Of a stretch of 64,000 nt of DNA, positions 1 through 10,606 are shown piece after piece; position 1 is the first letter of the stretch, and each line of letters opens with the position of its first letter. The stretch comes from Strigamia acuminata (taxonomy: Eukaryota > Arthropoda > Chilopoda > Geophilomorpha > Linotaeniidae): the NCBI GenBank assembly GCA_949358305.1, contig OX442316.1:13702001-13766000 (forward strand), given 5' to 3'. A program made the translations under genes and the position numbers. The notes beneath the pieces are model-generated. The model worked only from the letters and a program-made list of their open reading frames with translations, ran no database searches and was not told where the DNA came from.

Positions 1-2
1 GT

Positions 3-56
3 TCGCCAACGGGCAACTCTTACGCACGCAACACAAACAAGGAATTCTATGCTTGA
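3..56 (+). CDS. Possible C-terminal end of a gene entering from the left (partial)
   Basis: Reading from base 3, a short open frame gives 17 residues ending NTNKEFYA and then a TGA at 54-56. The base composition of the first ~150 bases is more balanced than the AT-rich sequence that follows, which fits the tail of a last coding exon and its 3' UTR. The other two forward frames are also open for 32-38 codons, so the frame choice is weak. The family is not recognised. Nothing else in the next 3 kb looks coding. Confidence 0.2.
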   Translation, partial: SPTGNSYARNTNKEFYA

Positions 57-2195
57 TTGCCAAATTTTTGCAAATTTACTCTCCACCAATGGACGCTTAA
101 TTCGGATCCTCCTTTGAGACCCGGAGGATTTCCTTCACGATCGCCCAACTTACTGATCTTAAACTTGAAGCTTTTTTTAAGTTCAGAGTCGGGAATCTTG
201 TAATTATTCTGTGGGAATATTTGTGTTGTTTCTACGGAAACAATTCTAGGCCTAAAACCCCAGCAGGAGTTTTAATAACAGCACAAAACCGATATATTTC
301 GTGTGTCTCATTAGATTCTTAACAGCACCATTGTAGTTTGTAAAAATTATGAAAAGAACAAAGGAAAAAAAATTAAAATTACAAGAAATTAAGAAAAAAC
401 AAACGTGGCATTTGATCTGAACGAAAATCTATTGCAAATTTTAAAGCTTCTAACGTAGTTTTGTGCGAAACAAAATTAGCAATTTTTTTTTGCTTTTTGT
501 GTTGTGAGATAAAAGAAAAAAGTAAAAAAAATAAAAATAATGATTTTTTCTTTCCACCCGAATATGATTTTCATTTTCCCAAGGGTCTCCCGTAAATAAA
601 TTCTTTTCTAAGCAAAACATACTAACAAATTCTGTTCCAGTGTTGCATATTGTTGTTCTTTCAATCATGGGCAAAGAAAATTGCCTTTTATTTCCGATTA
701 TAGCTCAGAAAAAGTGCATACCTCAGAAAATTCAAAACATGATGACAACTTTGTAATGGAGAAGCATATTTTCTTTTTTTCTTTTAAATGTTTAAAAAAT
801 TTTTTTTTTTTTTATTTTTTTTTGGGAAAAAAAAATAGTATATTATTCAATAAATGTCTTATATTATTACTGTGTAAATAGAAAGTGTAAGGCGAATGAA
901 TTAGTCTTTTTTATCCGCTGCGTGTGGCGTGGAGTTTCAATTATTTAAAAAAATAACTTTTTTTGTTAATTTTCTTTTTGTTTTTGGTAGGGTTTTTGAG
1001 CTTAGTGCCATCTATCTATTTTTCCAGAGCTCTCTCTACTCGCGTTTAGAATTTCCAATTTTTATTATTTTTTTTAATTTAAAAAAAAATATATATATAT
1101 ATATTTAAAAAAAAAAATATCTTTTAATTAAAATCTGCTTAATGAATAATTCACATTCCAGCTGCTCTATTCTTTCTGTACGCTGCTAAATGTAAACTTT
1201 AAAAAAATCTGTTTCTATTGACAGAGATTTTTCTTTTTTCTTTTTCCACTTCTTGTTTTGTGAATTTTTTTTTAATATTTTTTTTAAAATTTTTTTTTGG
1301 GAATGATTAAAACACGATCGGTTGTAGCAGACACGAGATTTATTATAAACACTTAATCTCGACCTGCCATTGTGAATACAGTGCCAGTTTGTGTGGTTAA
1401 TTAGTGCGTAAAAGAAGACGAAAAAAATAAAAATAAAATGCTTTTAAATTAAAATTTTCTTTCTTAATTCCAGATTTTTCCGAGTTAAAAGAGACGAGCA
1501 ACTAAAGATTTGATAGTTTTTTATTCGCACATTTTGTCTATTTTTTTTCCTCTTTTCTTTTCCAAAGTAATGAATTTAGAAGCGAAGAATGCAAACTGAA
1601 AGATGTATATGTGAATCATTATTCTATAGTTTTATTAATGTTATTGTCAACAGATTTACTTATTGTGGTAATAGTGGTCTTATAGGTCTTACAAATTAAT
1701 TAATAGCACCACACTAGATTGTGTACAGAATTTTATTATTTCTTTATAATTACAATTCTTTTTTTCTTTTCTCCTTTTAAGTATATAAATATATTTTAAC
1801 ATAGTGTGCAGATTTGTAATGTGTTCTTTCTTTTGGTGTATGGCCCAACTGTTTACAAAGAACAAAATAAATCTTCAAACAATATCTGATGCAGCTGGTT
1901 CTGCCTGACACCTTGGAATTTTTCTGTTTTCTCTTTCCTCTTTTCAAATTAAACGTTTTGAAAGCTGTGATTCAAGTATTTCCAGTTGTCACATCATTTT
2001 TGATTATTTTTTTAAAAAATACCATCTTCTCTTTCTTTTCCGACTGATTTGATCACATTTAAGGTCAGGTTTATTTTTACAAGCTGCACTCATTATTCTG
2101 GTTTATTTTACTCAGTTTTTAAGTACCATTTTCACCTGTTTCACATTTCTTTACCAATCTTGTTATTGTGCTGTTGAGAATCACTGTAATAGCAC

Positions 2196-2201
2196 AATAA
2201 A
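2196..2201 (+). terminator. Candidate polyadenylation signal (AATAAA)
   Basis: AATAAA is followed nine bases later by an uninterrupted A-run of more than 12. It could end a transcript entering from the left edge. Sequence match only. Confidence 0.3.
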
Positions 2202-2789
2202 TGTGTAAAAAAAAAAAAAAACTAAAAACAAAAAAATATACCTAAATTGCATATCTTTATAAAAGTGATAACAAATGTGGAAGTAAATGTCACCTTTGCT
2301 GAACGACATAGTGAAATTAGGTGATTTATTCAATATTTTTTTATATATGAAACGCCACCTTTTTTCTTTTTTTTTTTTAAAAAAAAAAACAACAAAATCA
2401 GTTTAAAGGTCAAATTTGATTTTTTTTTTCCTTCAATTTTATCTTCGATTTAATTGTGAAATTTTGAAATGTATACATTAATATTTTCAAACAAATTCCA
2501 ATGTGATTTTGAAATTAATTATTTTTATTATTTTTTTTTGCTCGTCATTTGTGTATTGTTCTGTATTAAATATAATTTCTCCATTGTGTATGAAGAGCAA
2601 TAGCGAAGTTTTAAAAATTGTGACTTTTCTTGTCTCGTTTAGAAGAATGTGTTTGTTCAAACAGCTGACAATCTGTTTACTAAATCCGGGAGAAAGAAGA
2701 GAAAAAAAATTGGGGCCTTCATCAGTTTTAGGATGGATTGTGCGCTGTTAATGAAAAGAAAGAGATTTTTTTGTGTATTTTTAATTTAA

Positions 2790-2822
2790 TTATTATTATT
2801 ATTAATTATTATTATTATTATT
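2790..2822. repeat. (ATT)n microsatellite
   Basis: About eleven interrupted ATT/TTA units in non-coding DNA. Confidence 0.7.
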
Positions 2823-3321
2823 TTGGATATAAAGTTTAAATTAATTAATTACTAGCTGTAATTCATTTGATGTATGCTCCCGTGTTGCAGCATTAGAAGT
2901 AACTCATTGGACATAATTAAAAAGATGCTGCACTTTAAATGACTGCAGTTGTCAGTATTTTTTAATTTTGTGTTTTATGGATCAAAGTTTTGATTTCATT
3001 TCTTATTTCTTTTACTTTTCTAGTGTTTTTATTGTGATGTATTCACGTTACTTCAGTAAATGTAACATTTGTACTCTTAATTTTAAATTACGTGTCTAAT
3101 TTATGCCAGCGGAACAAAACGAAAACATTATTACCACCACATTATCATTAGCATTGTTCTGCACGTAGTTTTCGCGCGCTCACAGTTAAACATAAACATT
3201 AGGCTTATGACTGAATAGAGGACATAATTATTTTCAACCAAACTTTTTTTTTTTCGCCCCTTGAAATGGGGACGTTTTCAGTTCGGTAAATACGTTTGAA
3301 ATTTTCAATGACGAATCGAAA

Positions 3322-4035
3322 ATGAAAAGGCTTCACAATAAAGTAAAACAAAATCCGTCGATCGGCCAACGTAATGAGATTGTGCGGCCGGTGCCGTCTC
3401 ACGAATCACCGAAAAGGAGAGCGAAAAAAGTAGGCAGTCACTATGAAGTTGTCAATAATTTGCCGCACGATTACTTTGTGGCGTTGCACCCCTTTAATTT
3501 CTTAATGGGCCTTATTCTCTCTCTATTACTGGTGAGTATTTCGAAAACTGTGATGTTTGCTATGAAAACATACAGTATGATATGATTAGTCGATCACGTT
3601 CCAGTTTTGTGCTTTTGATCCGGAGGATTGCGCACTTATTCCGAGTTACGAAAATAGTATTCAATACCAGGGTATGATTGCTGGATGTTTGTAAGTTATG
3701 CGCGTTAAAATTTCATACGATTTCAAATTAATCATTATTTCCATTTTTTTAAATTATTATTTTATTATTTTTTAGATTCCTATCTGTTTTACTCGTCAAC
3801 TTTGTAATGACTCTTCTCGTGATTAAAATATGCGAGTGCGTTTTTTTTTTTATTAAAATAAATATTTACTATTTTCATTAAATTTAATGTTTTTGGAATT
3901 AGAAAAAACCAATTGACTAGTATAACCACGAGCAAATGGATAGGCCAGACTTTAATTTCAGGAATTTTATCTTGGGAAGTTCTTAAAGTAGCGGATGAGA
4001 TGATGAGCGTCGCTGATAATCTTCTTAGCAGATAA
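3322..4035 (+). CDS. Array gene A: small two-helix membrane protein, unrecognised family (162 aa)
   Basis: Four exons: 3322-3531, 3605-3690, 3776-3835, 3903-4035; all introns are GT-AG (67-85 bp), phases 0, 2, 2. The protein has a basic N-terminal tail (residues 1-48), a first hydrophobic helix at about 58-74, a short loop with a Cys-x6-Cys pair (Cys72, Cys79, within CAFDPEDCALIP), a second helix at about 94-116 ending IKICEKN, and a C-terminal block KWIGQTLISGILSW (130-143). The protein ends shortly after an acidic ADEMM stretch. By the positive-inside rule both tails should be cytosolic and the Cys loop lumenal or extracellular (inference). It is the first and shortest of four tandem paralogs, 485 bp before gene B. 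I do not recognise the family and assign no function. The start is the first ATG in frame, just before the basic tail. Confidence 0.85.
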
Positions 4036-4222
4036 TAAGATTAAGGGAACTGTTTTGGGTCTCTCGTGTCGCTTTGTATGTAAATGTTCTTTATTTATTA
4101 TATTTACAATGATATTGTATAGCCTAATTGTATTATCTGCTGATGGATTTATTGTGTACGAAATTTGTGGTTACGTAATGCACCGTTAATGTTTGTGTAA
4201 TTTTCAAAAGTAAACAACTGGC

Positions 4223-4228
4223 AATAAA
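4223..4228 (+). terminator. Polyadenylation signal of array gene A
   Basis: AATAAA 188 bases after the gene A stop codon and about 290 bases before the gene B start. Its position suggests that each array gene ends its own transcript. Confidence 0.5.
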
Positions 4229-4520
4229 AAATTGACTTTTTTTTTAAAAACTTTTCATTTGTTTATTCTCAAAGAAAGAAACACATTTTCTTTGTCTCCG
4301 GAACACAGAAACAGAACTTGAAATTGATTTAGTTGTCACGCGAATTGACACTCAACAATAGTCAGGAAATGGCGTATTTTTAGGCACATAGACCTTAAAA
4401 ATTGTTAATTCTTCTACACATCTGTTTGGAAAAGTAATTCTACATCACCCTACTCCTCAATGGGGTGCGTGAGTTTGAAATTGTCTGTCTTTTTGACACT
4501 TTTAAAATTTTTATGAACTA

Positions 4521-5297
4521 ATGGGCCCAAAAGCAAAAGCGGCAATAAGAATCCCGCTGCACCGAGATGGCAGGAAGAATCCAAAGAATATCAAGCCCAT
4601 CAAGCCGGTTATGGTACCGATACCGGTACCAAAACGACGTCCCGCCCGTACCACCTTAGACTTTGCGGTACAGCATGGAAGTATTTTGCCACACGATTAT
4701 TTCGTTCCGTTATTCCCCATAAATATATTAATGGGACTTATACTCAGTTTGCTAGTTGTAAGTGCTCAATTCTGGTTTTTGGTTCGTATACTCATGAATT
4801 TCTATTCTAGTTGTGCGCATTGGATCCTGAAGACTGTGCACTCATACCAGGATATCGAGAAAATACTGTCCGTCAAGGGTGGATTGCTGGTTGTCTGTAT
4901 GTGTTACAGTTTTTCGTGTTTTATTTGTCAGCTTTCAGATGTAAAATTCGATTCGTTTTAGGTTTGCTTTTATGCTATTTTTGAATTTGATTATGACAAT
5001 TCAAGTCATTAAATTGTGCGAGTGAGTTTTGTGGAAAATGATGATGTTGAAACGGGAGTTTTTGAGTTTTTTTTTGTGTTTTGATGTAGGAAAAACCATT
5101 TAACTACTGCAGCGACTCGGAAATGGATTGGGCAAACACTAATCTCAGGAGTTTTGTCTTGGAAAGCTTTGCGAGAAGCTGACGACATGATAAGAGAAGC
5201 AGATTTCTCCAACTTAAACGAGACAGACAATTTAGTATTAGGTCCATTTTTTCTAAATTGTAATAGAAGACAGTTAGCTGGATTTATTAAAGGTTAA
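4521..5297 (+). CDS. Array gene B: small two-helix membrane protein (196 aa)
   Basis: Four exons: 4521-4757, 4811-4896, 4962-5021, 5090-5297. Introns are 53-68 bp, GT-AG, phases 0, 2, 2, so the second and third exons have the same lengths (86 and 60 nt) as in gene A. The protein has a K/R/P-rich N-tail of about 55 residues, helix 1 (about 66-83, FPINILMGLILSLLV), a Cys81-x6-Cys88 loop (LCALDPEDCALIPG), helix 2 (about 103-124) and the block KWIGQTLISGVLSWKALRE (139-157) followed by ADDM. The longer C-tail carries LGPFFLNCN, also present in gene C (VGPFFLTCN), so B and C are probably the closest pair. Of the four, this copy is nearest to the apparent family consensus. The function is unknown. 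Confidence 0.88.
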
Positions 5298-5343
5298 AAT
5301 AAACTGTGAAATTGACATTTTGTATTTACGTGTTGTGCATTAA

Positions 5344-5349
5344 AATAAA
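5344..5349 (+). terminator. Polyadenylation signal of array gene B
   Basis: AATAAA about 47 bases after the gene B stop; another AATAAA overlaps the bases right after the stop (5298-5303). Confidence 0.45.
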
Positions 5350-5643
5350 AAATAAAAAGAAAACAAATTTGATAAAAATATATATACATATGTCTTGATT
5401 CGTTTATTTTTTTATTAAAAAATTAGAATAACAAACAACGGTTACAATTGTTCGAAAATAAAAGAAGTGCAAAACAAAAGATCTGGTTGATTGTTTCTAA
5501 CATTATCCAAACAAACATCTCCATTGCTATGGAATTAGGGCAACAAAATCAAAAATGAAATGCACAAGTTACATATATTATGCCTTTGCATACTTGAAGC
5601 TTGTTTGGCCTTTAAATTTTTTGTAAAATATTTGAAGGGAATA

Positions 5644-6760
5644 ATGAGTAGGAAACCCACAAAATCCGACACGGTTTTCGATTGTGATATAAATCGACCT
5701 AAAAACTGTTTAGCACCTGATTATTTTGTTCTCTTATTCCCAATCAACAGTTTGATGGCACTCATTATCACTTTGCTCCTGGTGAAATTGTTACGCGGTT
5801 TGAAATGCAAATTAATAATCGTAAAAATTGAATTTTCAGATATGTGCAGTAGATCCAGAAGAGTTTTCAATTTTCGGTAGCTTACGTGAAAATTCAAACG
5901 CACCCCCCGGTCAAGGGGGTGGCGGTGGTTGGATTGCTAGTTTCTTGTGAGTTTTCGTGTCTATTGTACCCATTTTTGTTTTAATTAATATTCTTATTGC
6001 ATTTAGGTTTGCTTTCGTCCTTTTTTTCAATCTAGTAATGACCGCTCAAGTTCTTAAATTATGCGAGTGAGTGGATTTATGATTTCTCATTAACTACATC
6101 TTGTGATTACAATTTAATTTAATTTAATATTTTAAACACAGAAAACATGGTTTAAACAGTGCAACGACCACAAAGTGGATTGGCCAGACTTTACTCTCGG
6201 GTGTACTCTCTTGGAAAGTGCTTAAAGAAGCGGATGATATGCTATGTAAGAACGCAGGAGATAACAATTCGGGCGCGGGTATGGCAAATTGTTTGGTCGG
6301 ACCATTTTTCTTAACTTGCAATAAAATGGAGTTAGATAAAGCATGCAGGCCAAACCACAAGCAAAGTGGCCAACTTCCAATTGTAGCACAAATCGATAAT
6401 ATGAAAGATATAAAACCTGTCAGGCAGTATAATAAGAAGCCTAAGCAAATGCCTAAGCCAATGCCTAAACAAATGCCGAAGCTAATGCCAAAAGCCCAAA
6501 ATTATCAAAGTGCTCATAATGTGCGGAACGTCCCGAATGTCAAAAGTGCCCGGAGCATCCCGAATATGCGGAATATGCAGAATGTACAGCATGCCCAAAT
6601 TCCTAAGATGGCTGCTGCTAAGCCACCTGCTGCGAGGCCAAGCGTGCATCAGATTTGGAAAAATAACAGCAATGCACTTACAGTAGATAAGTGGCCGAAG
6701 CCGAGGCCGAAGCCGAAGAACTCTAAGCAAATATCTTGGGTAGCTAGTCAAATTAACTAA
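5644..6760 (+). CDS. Array gene C: divergent member with long basic low-complexity tail (307 aa)
   Basis: Four exons: 5644-5781, 5840-5946, 6007-6066, 6142-6760; phases 0, 2, 2 as in the neighbours. The second exon is 107 nt instead of 86, which inserts seven residues in frame into the loop between the helices and makes it glycine-rich (GQGGGGGW). The loop keeps the first Cys (Cys48) but has Phe55 where the others have the second Cys. Helix 2 and the block TKWIGQTLLSGVLSWKVLKE are well kept. The C-tail of about 170 residues is unique: strongly basic, with a Met-Pro-Lys repeat at about 203-219 (MPKPMPKQMPKLMPK), then Asn/Val/Met-rich repeats and a PKPRPKPK run. The start at 5644 (MSRKPTK) fits the short basic N-tail of the family. 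An in-frame ATG at 5560 would add 28 hydrophobic residues unlike the paralogs. Confidence 0.82.
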
Positions 6761-6867
6761 TTATTGAAAATCGATGAAAAAAAATTGTAACATTTGCATT
6801 CAACAAAAGAAAGATGAAGTACTGAATGTGTGTAAAAAAATGAAAAATTGTATATGCTTGTTTTCGT

Positions 6868-6873
6868 AATAAA
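6868..6873 (+). terminator. Polyadenylation signal of array gene C
   Basis: AATAAA 108 bases after the gene C stop codon. Confidence 0.45.
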
Positions 6874-7118
6874 TCCTATTGATTTTATTCACGGACGATG
6901 GCAATATTTGAGTATATTTTCTTTTCAAGATCCTCAATTTTATCCTTGATAATAATAATGGTACAAAAAAAGCATGCAAACAATGGACTAGTCATTTTCA
7001 GTTTGTTGCAACAATTTCGATTCTTTTTGGTAGGTTTAATATACGGTTACTTAGAAACAGGGTTGCCGAATTAGCCCCAACCGAACTTTCCTTCCCATCT
7101 TGATGTTCGGGAAAGGGG

Positions 7119-8006
7119 ATGGCACAAAAAGGGGGTAAAGCCGCAAAAAGCAAAAAAGAAAAAACTAAAAAAGGGAAGAAAGAAAAAGAACCATCACCTG
7201 GCGGTTCTACTTCAGAGGATAGTGCATCGGGACTGAGAATACCAGCCACATTTTTCAAACCGTTAATTCCTATCAATATCCTCATGGGACTTCTATTAGG
7301 AATATTAGCTGTAAGTAAAACGCAACCGTTCGTTATTGTTATTAAAAATTGGCTTTATTGTGCCAAAAAAAAATGATGATAACCCTAATTCTCGACGTTC
7401 AAAATTGTACATTTCCAGTTGTGTGCGTTGGATCCCGAAGACTGTGCACTTATACCCGGTGTTGGAGAAACATTGGCTGATCAAAGTGCACTACTTGGAG
7501 GCTTGTATGATTTATTTTTGTTTTTGTTTCTAGTTAATTTTATGCGTTCACTCTAAAAAGAAAAATCTGTAAAACATGATTGATTAAATATTGTACGTTG
7601 AAAAAATGGACAAAAAAAATGTTTTACACTTTTACTTTTTAGAGTGTTGTAGTAAATAATAAATGAGTAAATAAATTATTTTATCACTATTGAAAATAGA
7701 TTTGGATTTCTTCTATTTGTGAATCTTATAATGACCTTACAAGTGATGAAATTGTGCAAGTAAGTGGTGGAATAGTGTTGTGTTATTTTTATTTTATGCT
7801 TGTTTACGTTTAGGAAACACAATTTGGACGGAAAAGCAACGAATATGTGGCTCGGTCAAACATTGATCTCGGGTGTGTTTTCTTGGAAAGCGCTTAAAGA
7901 TGCGGACGATCAATGTGAAGGAAGAAGAGGAGCTGGTGGAGGATCATCAGTTGATGATGGAGCATCAGCTGGAACTGGCAAAAAATCGCCAAAAAAGGGA
8001 AAATAA
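7119..8006 (+). CDS. Array gene D: small two-helix membrane protein (176 aa)
   Basis: Four exons: 7119-7310, 7419-7504, 7700-7759, 7814-8006. Internal exons are again 86 and 60 nt, and intron phases 0, 2, 2. The introns are the longest of the array (108, 195 and 54 bp). The first 28 residues are almost pure Lys/Gly/Ser/Glu (KSKKEKTKKGKKEKE). Helix 1 (about 50-68) reads PINILMGLLLGILA; the Cys66-x6-Cys73 loop LCALDPEDCALIPG matches gene B exactly; helix 2 is about 89-109; the block WLGQTLISGVFSWKALK lies at 125-141. The tail is Gly/Ser/Lys-rich and ends KSPKKGK, so both ends are highly basic. The gene lies 933 bp before the BMP start codon. No function is assigned; the family is not recognised. 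Confidence 0.87.
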
Positions 8007-8939
8007 AGAAAAAATTAAATGAATTGTGTGATTGGGTACCATTTGTCGATATTCAATTGAGGAAAAATAGGGAAAAAAATCTTCTACTTGTTTTTATTTT
8101 TATTTTTATTTTTTTTTTCTTAAAAAATAATAGTGATTTTGTTGATTGGACAGTTTTTTGTTTACTCACAACGTTATCACTGGCAATAGTATGGTGTATT
8201 GCGTCTACCGTAGTTGGATTGCGGGCAATTTTGAGTAAAAATTTTGATGTAAACCAAAACAAAAAAACAAAAAACAAAAAACATCGAAGTGCATATTGAG
8301 TTTAATGTTGATTGTATTTGTGCGTGTAAGAAAAATATCGTATAAAATAAATTTTTCTTTAAAAAAAAATAAAAAAAAAGTTTTTTCTTTTTTTTTTTTC
8401 ATAATAGAAACTCATAACTGCATGTAAGACGCTTTCCAGACCATCGCACCATGTAATCAAAGCTAGAAAAAGCGTCCGCTAATAATAACATTTAACATAA
8501 TCAGGATTCCTAACCTGAAGAATGAATGGAATGTCTAAATCTGGCTTTTTAACAATTCCTCTTAGAAATTCCCCCCAAATTAAAAAAAAAAAAAAAAAAA
8601 AATTTCATATAAAAAAGAGATATTTTTAAATAAATGTAAAAATTTCCTTAACACATTTTTAATATCCTGCAGCTACGTCTTAAAAAAAATCTGGGTTAAG
8701 AAAGTGGTAAGACCTGTTTTCCTCGCGAGTAAACAGGTGGCTAAAAATTTCACACCCAACCGCAATGGTGCGAGTTAAAACTAAAATGAAACGTGCAAAG
8801 GGATGTGAAATGGCAGTGAGTTGCAGTCGCAAGTCCCCATCTGGACGGTGAGGGCATTTAGAGGTCAATTGACGTGCGTTCCGCCCCCGACTGCAGTGGA
8901 TTGGGACGCACTGAGAATCCCAGGAGACAAAAAGCCAGC
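8007..8939 (+). other. Spacer between membrane-protein array and BMP gene
   Basis: This holds the 3' UTR of gene D, with AATAAA at 8346-8351, several A and T runs (around 8100 and 8580-8600), and presumably the promoter and 5' UTR of the BMP gene. An ATG at 8874 is in frame with the BMP start, 66 bases upstream. A 91-codon frame at 8024-8299 encodes one hydrophobic segment (about VFCLLTTLSLAIVWCIAST) followed by a Lys-rich tail; it has no upstream splice support and may be chance. No clear TATA box was found. Confidence 0.5.
8346..8351 (+). terminator. Polyadenylation signal of array gene D
   Basis: AATAAA 340 bases after the gene D stop, followed by A-rich sequence. Confidence 0.4.
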
Positions 8940-10574
8940 ATGGCGGCAGCAGTCAAGACGTGCCTTCCTCTCTTTCTTGTTTTCGTTGCCATTGATGCCT
9001 TGGTAACCGGTGGTTTTTATGCGGACAATGGCGTGGATCAAACCATACACTTCCCGAAAATCTCGAAACGTGAGAGGCGCGAAATGCAACAGGAAATTCT
9101 GTCTGTGTTGGGCCTCAATCACCGGCCAAAACCCCAGTCCCACGAGACGGACACCTCGGCACCGCGTTACATGTTGGATTTGTACAACAACATAATCAAT
9201 CGCGAGGCGGGCGACGGCACTAGGATCAGCAATATGCCGCATGCTCAGCATCTGTGGCCCAATGAAAAGAGTGTGTACAACGCTGATATTATCATGAGCT
9301 TTGTCAATCGTGGTAAGAGTAATACACTTTGTATTTGTATTTTATTCATATTTATATTAATGTTGATTTTGATGTTGATGTTGAGGTTTGAGTGTGTTTT
9401 TTTTTTGGAATGTTTGTGTACATTTTTGTTCGTTTCTGGGAAACTTTAGGTGAAAAGATTAGGAGGTCATTGTGAAATGGGCTTGAATTCAGGGTCGGTT
9501 TAAGGTGTGTTTGAGCAGGTGTGCTTTACCTTCCCAGGTGGCATTTCTCTCGATCGTGACCTGTTTGTTAAGTATAATGAAAACCAATTGTAATTAACAT
9601 AAAACGATTTTCAGACGGATTGTTTACAAGTTTAGCAACTGATGTAATTTTTTTAGTGTTGTTTTTTGTTGTTTTGTGCTTTAAATAACTCATTTGGACG
9701 ATTTATTCCGTAGTTCTTTGCTTTATAACATGTAATACAAATAACTTTACTAAAAAAGACAAAAATTAAAATGATGCAGGTAGAAAGAAACGTCTCAAGA
9801 AGTGTCGCAGATTGCACCCTAAGAAATTTGCCCCAGAGAAGCTTCATTCTTCGACTAATTGGCCATCGTGTAAAAGAAGGAACAGCACTAATCGTAGCAA
9901 TGCAGGTAGTGTTTCTAAGACGAGAAAAAAAAGAGAAAAAAACCCCTTTAAATAAATGGCAGGATTTACATATTTTAACCCACGCTTTAATCTCTCTGTA
10001 GTTAAAACGTATTACGCTTGTTTTAGTATTCTAAAATTAAGGGTGCAGATGATTTATGTTTCATGGATGTAAATTTAATCATGTGAGCGAAAATCGTCGG
10101 TTTATTGCAGGTGGCGACGAGAAAATCCGACTGCGACACGAAAAGGATAGACGGTTTTGGTTTGATATGTCTGAAGTGCCGCTTGGAGAATCCTTACTGG
10201 GAGCTGAGCTGAGGATTTACAAGGAAGAAGCCCATCGTAATCGACACGAACACGCAAATACAAACTATACAATTTCTGTTTATGAAGTTGTGCAAGGAAC
10301 TGACGTGAGGTAATTGTTTTTTTGGTTTTTCAACTGAAATTTGATATTTTTATATACTGTATCAGAAAAATGATTTTTATTTATTTATTTATTTATTATT
10401 ATTACAGAAATTTGGAAATGAATATTGTGGATGATGCGAATGTTACTTTGGATTACGAAGGATGGGTTTATTTAAACGTTTCCAGTCCTGTTACAAAATG
10501 GTTAATTTTCCCAGAAACAAACAGAGGATTGCATCTACAGATTACTGACGATAATGGTAAATATGAGAATATTT

Positions 10575-10606
<32 letters not shown>

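Larger units (their letters stand above)
57..3321. other. AT-rich non-coding stretch (possible long 3' UTR plus spacer)
   Basis: No frame shows convincing coding potential; the open frames of 65-82 codons are low-complexity F/K/L-rich readings of poly-A and poly-T runs. AATAAA signals occur, for example at 1866-1871 and 2196-2201, the second followed at once by an A-run. If a gene enters from the left, its 3' UTR could end there. A TTA/ATT microsatellite lies at about 2790-2822. The rest, up to the first membrane-protein gene, shows no recognisable structure. Confidence 0.6.

Noticed and set aside
5560-5643. Upstream in-frame ATG as start of array gene C
   Set aside because: It adds a hydrophobic stretch absent from the three paralogs, which all start with a basic tail.
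3322-8006. Operon-style co-transcription of the four array genes
   Set aside because: Gaps of about 350-485 bp each contain a polyadenylation signal, so separate transcripts are the simpler reading.
8400-8470. Possible inverted relic of a fifth array gene (minus strand TGGAAAGCG similarity)
   Set aside because: Only about 20 bases resemble the WKAL block, with stops on both sides. Too short to claim.
8874-8942. Upstream in-frame ATG as start of the BMP protein
   Set aside because: It would put 22 polar residues before a clear signal peptide. The ATG at 8940 places the signal peptide at the N-terminus.
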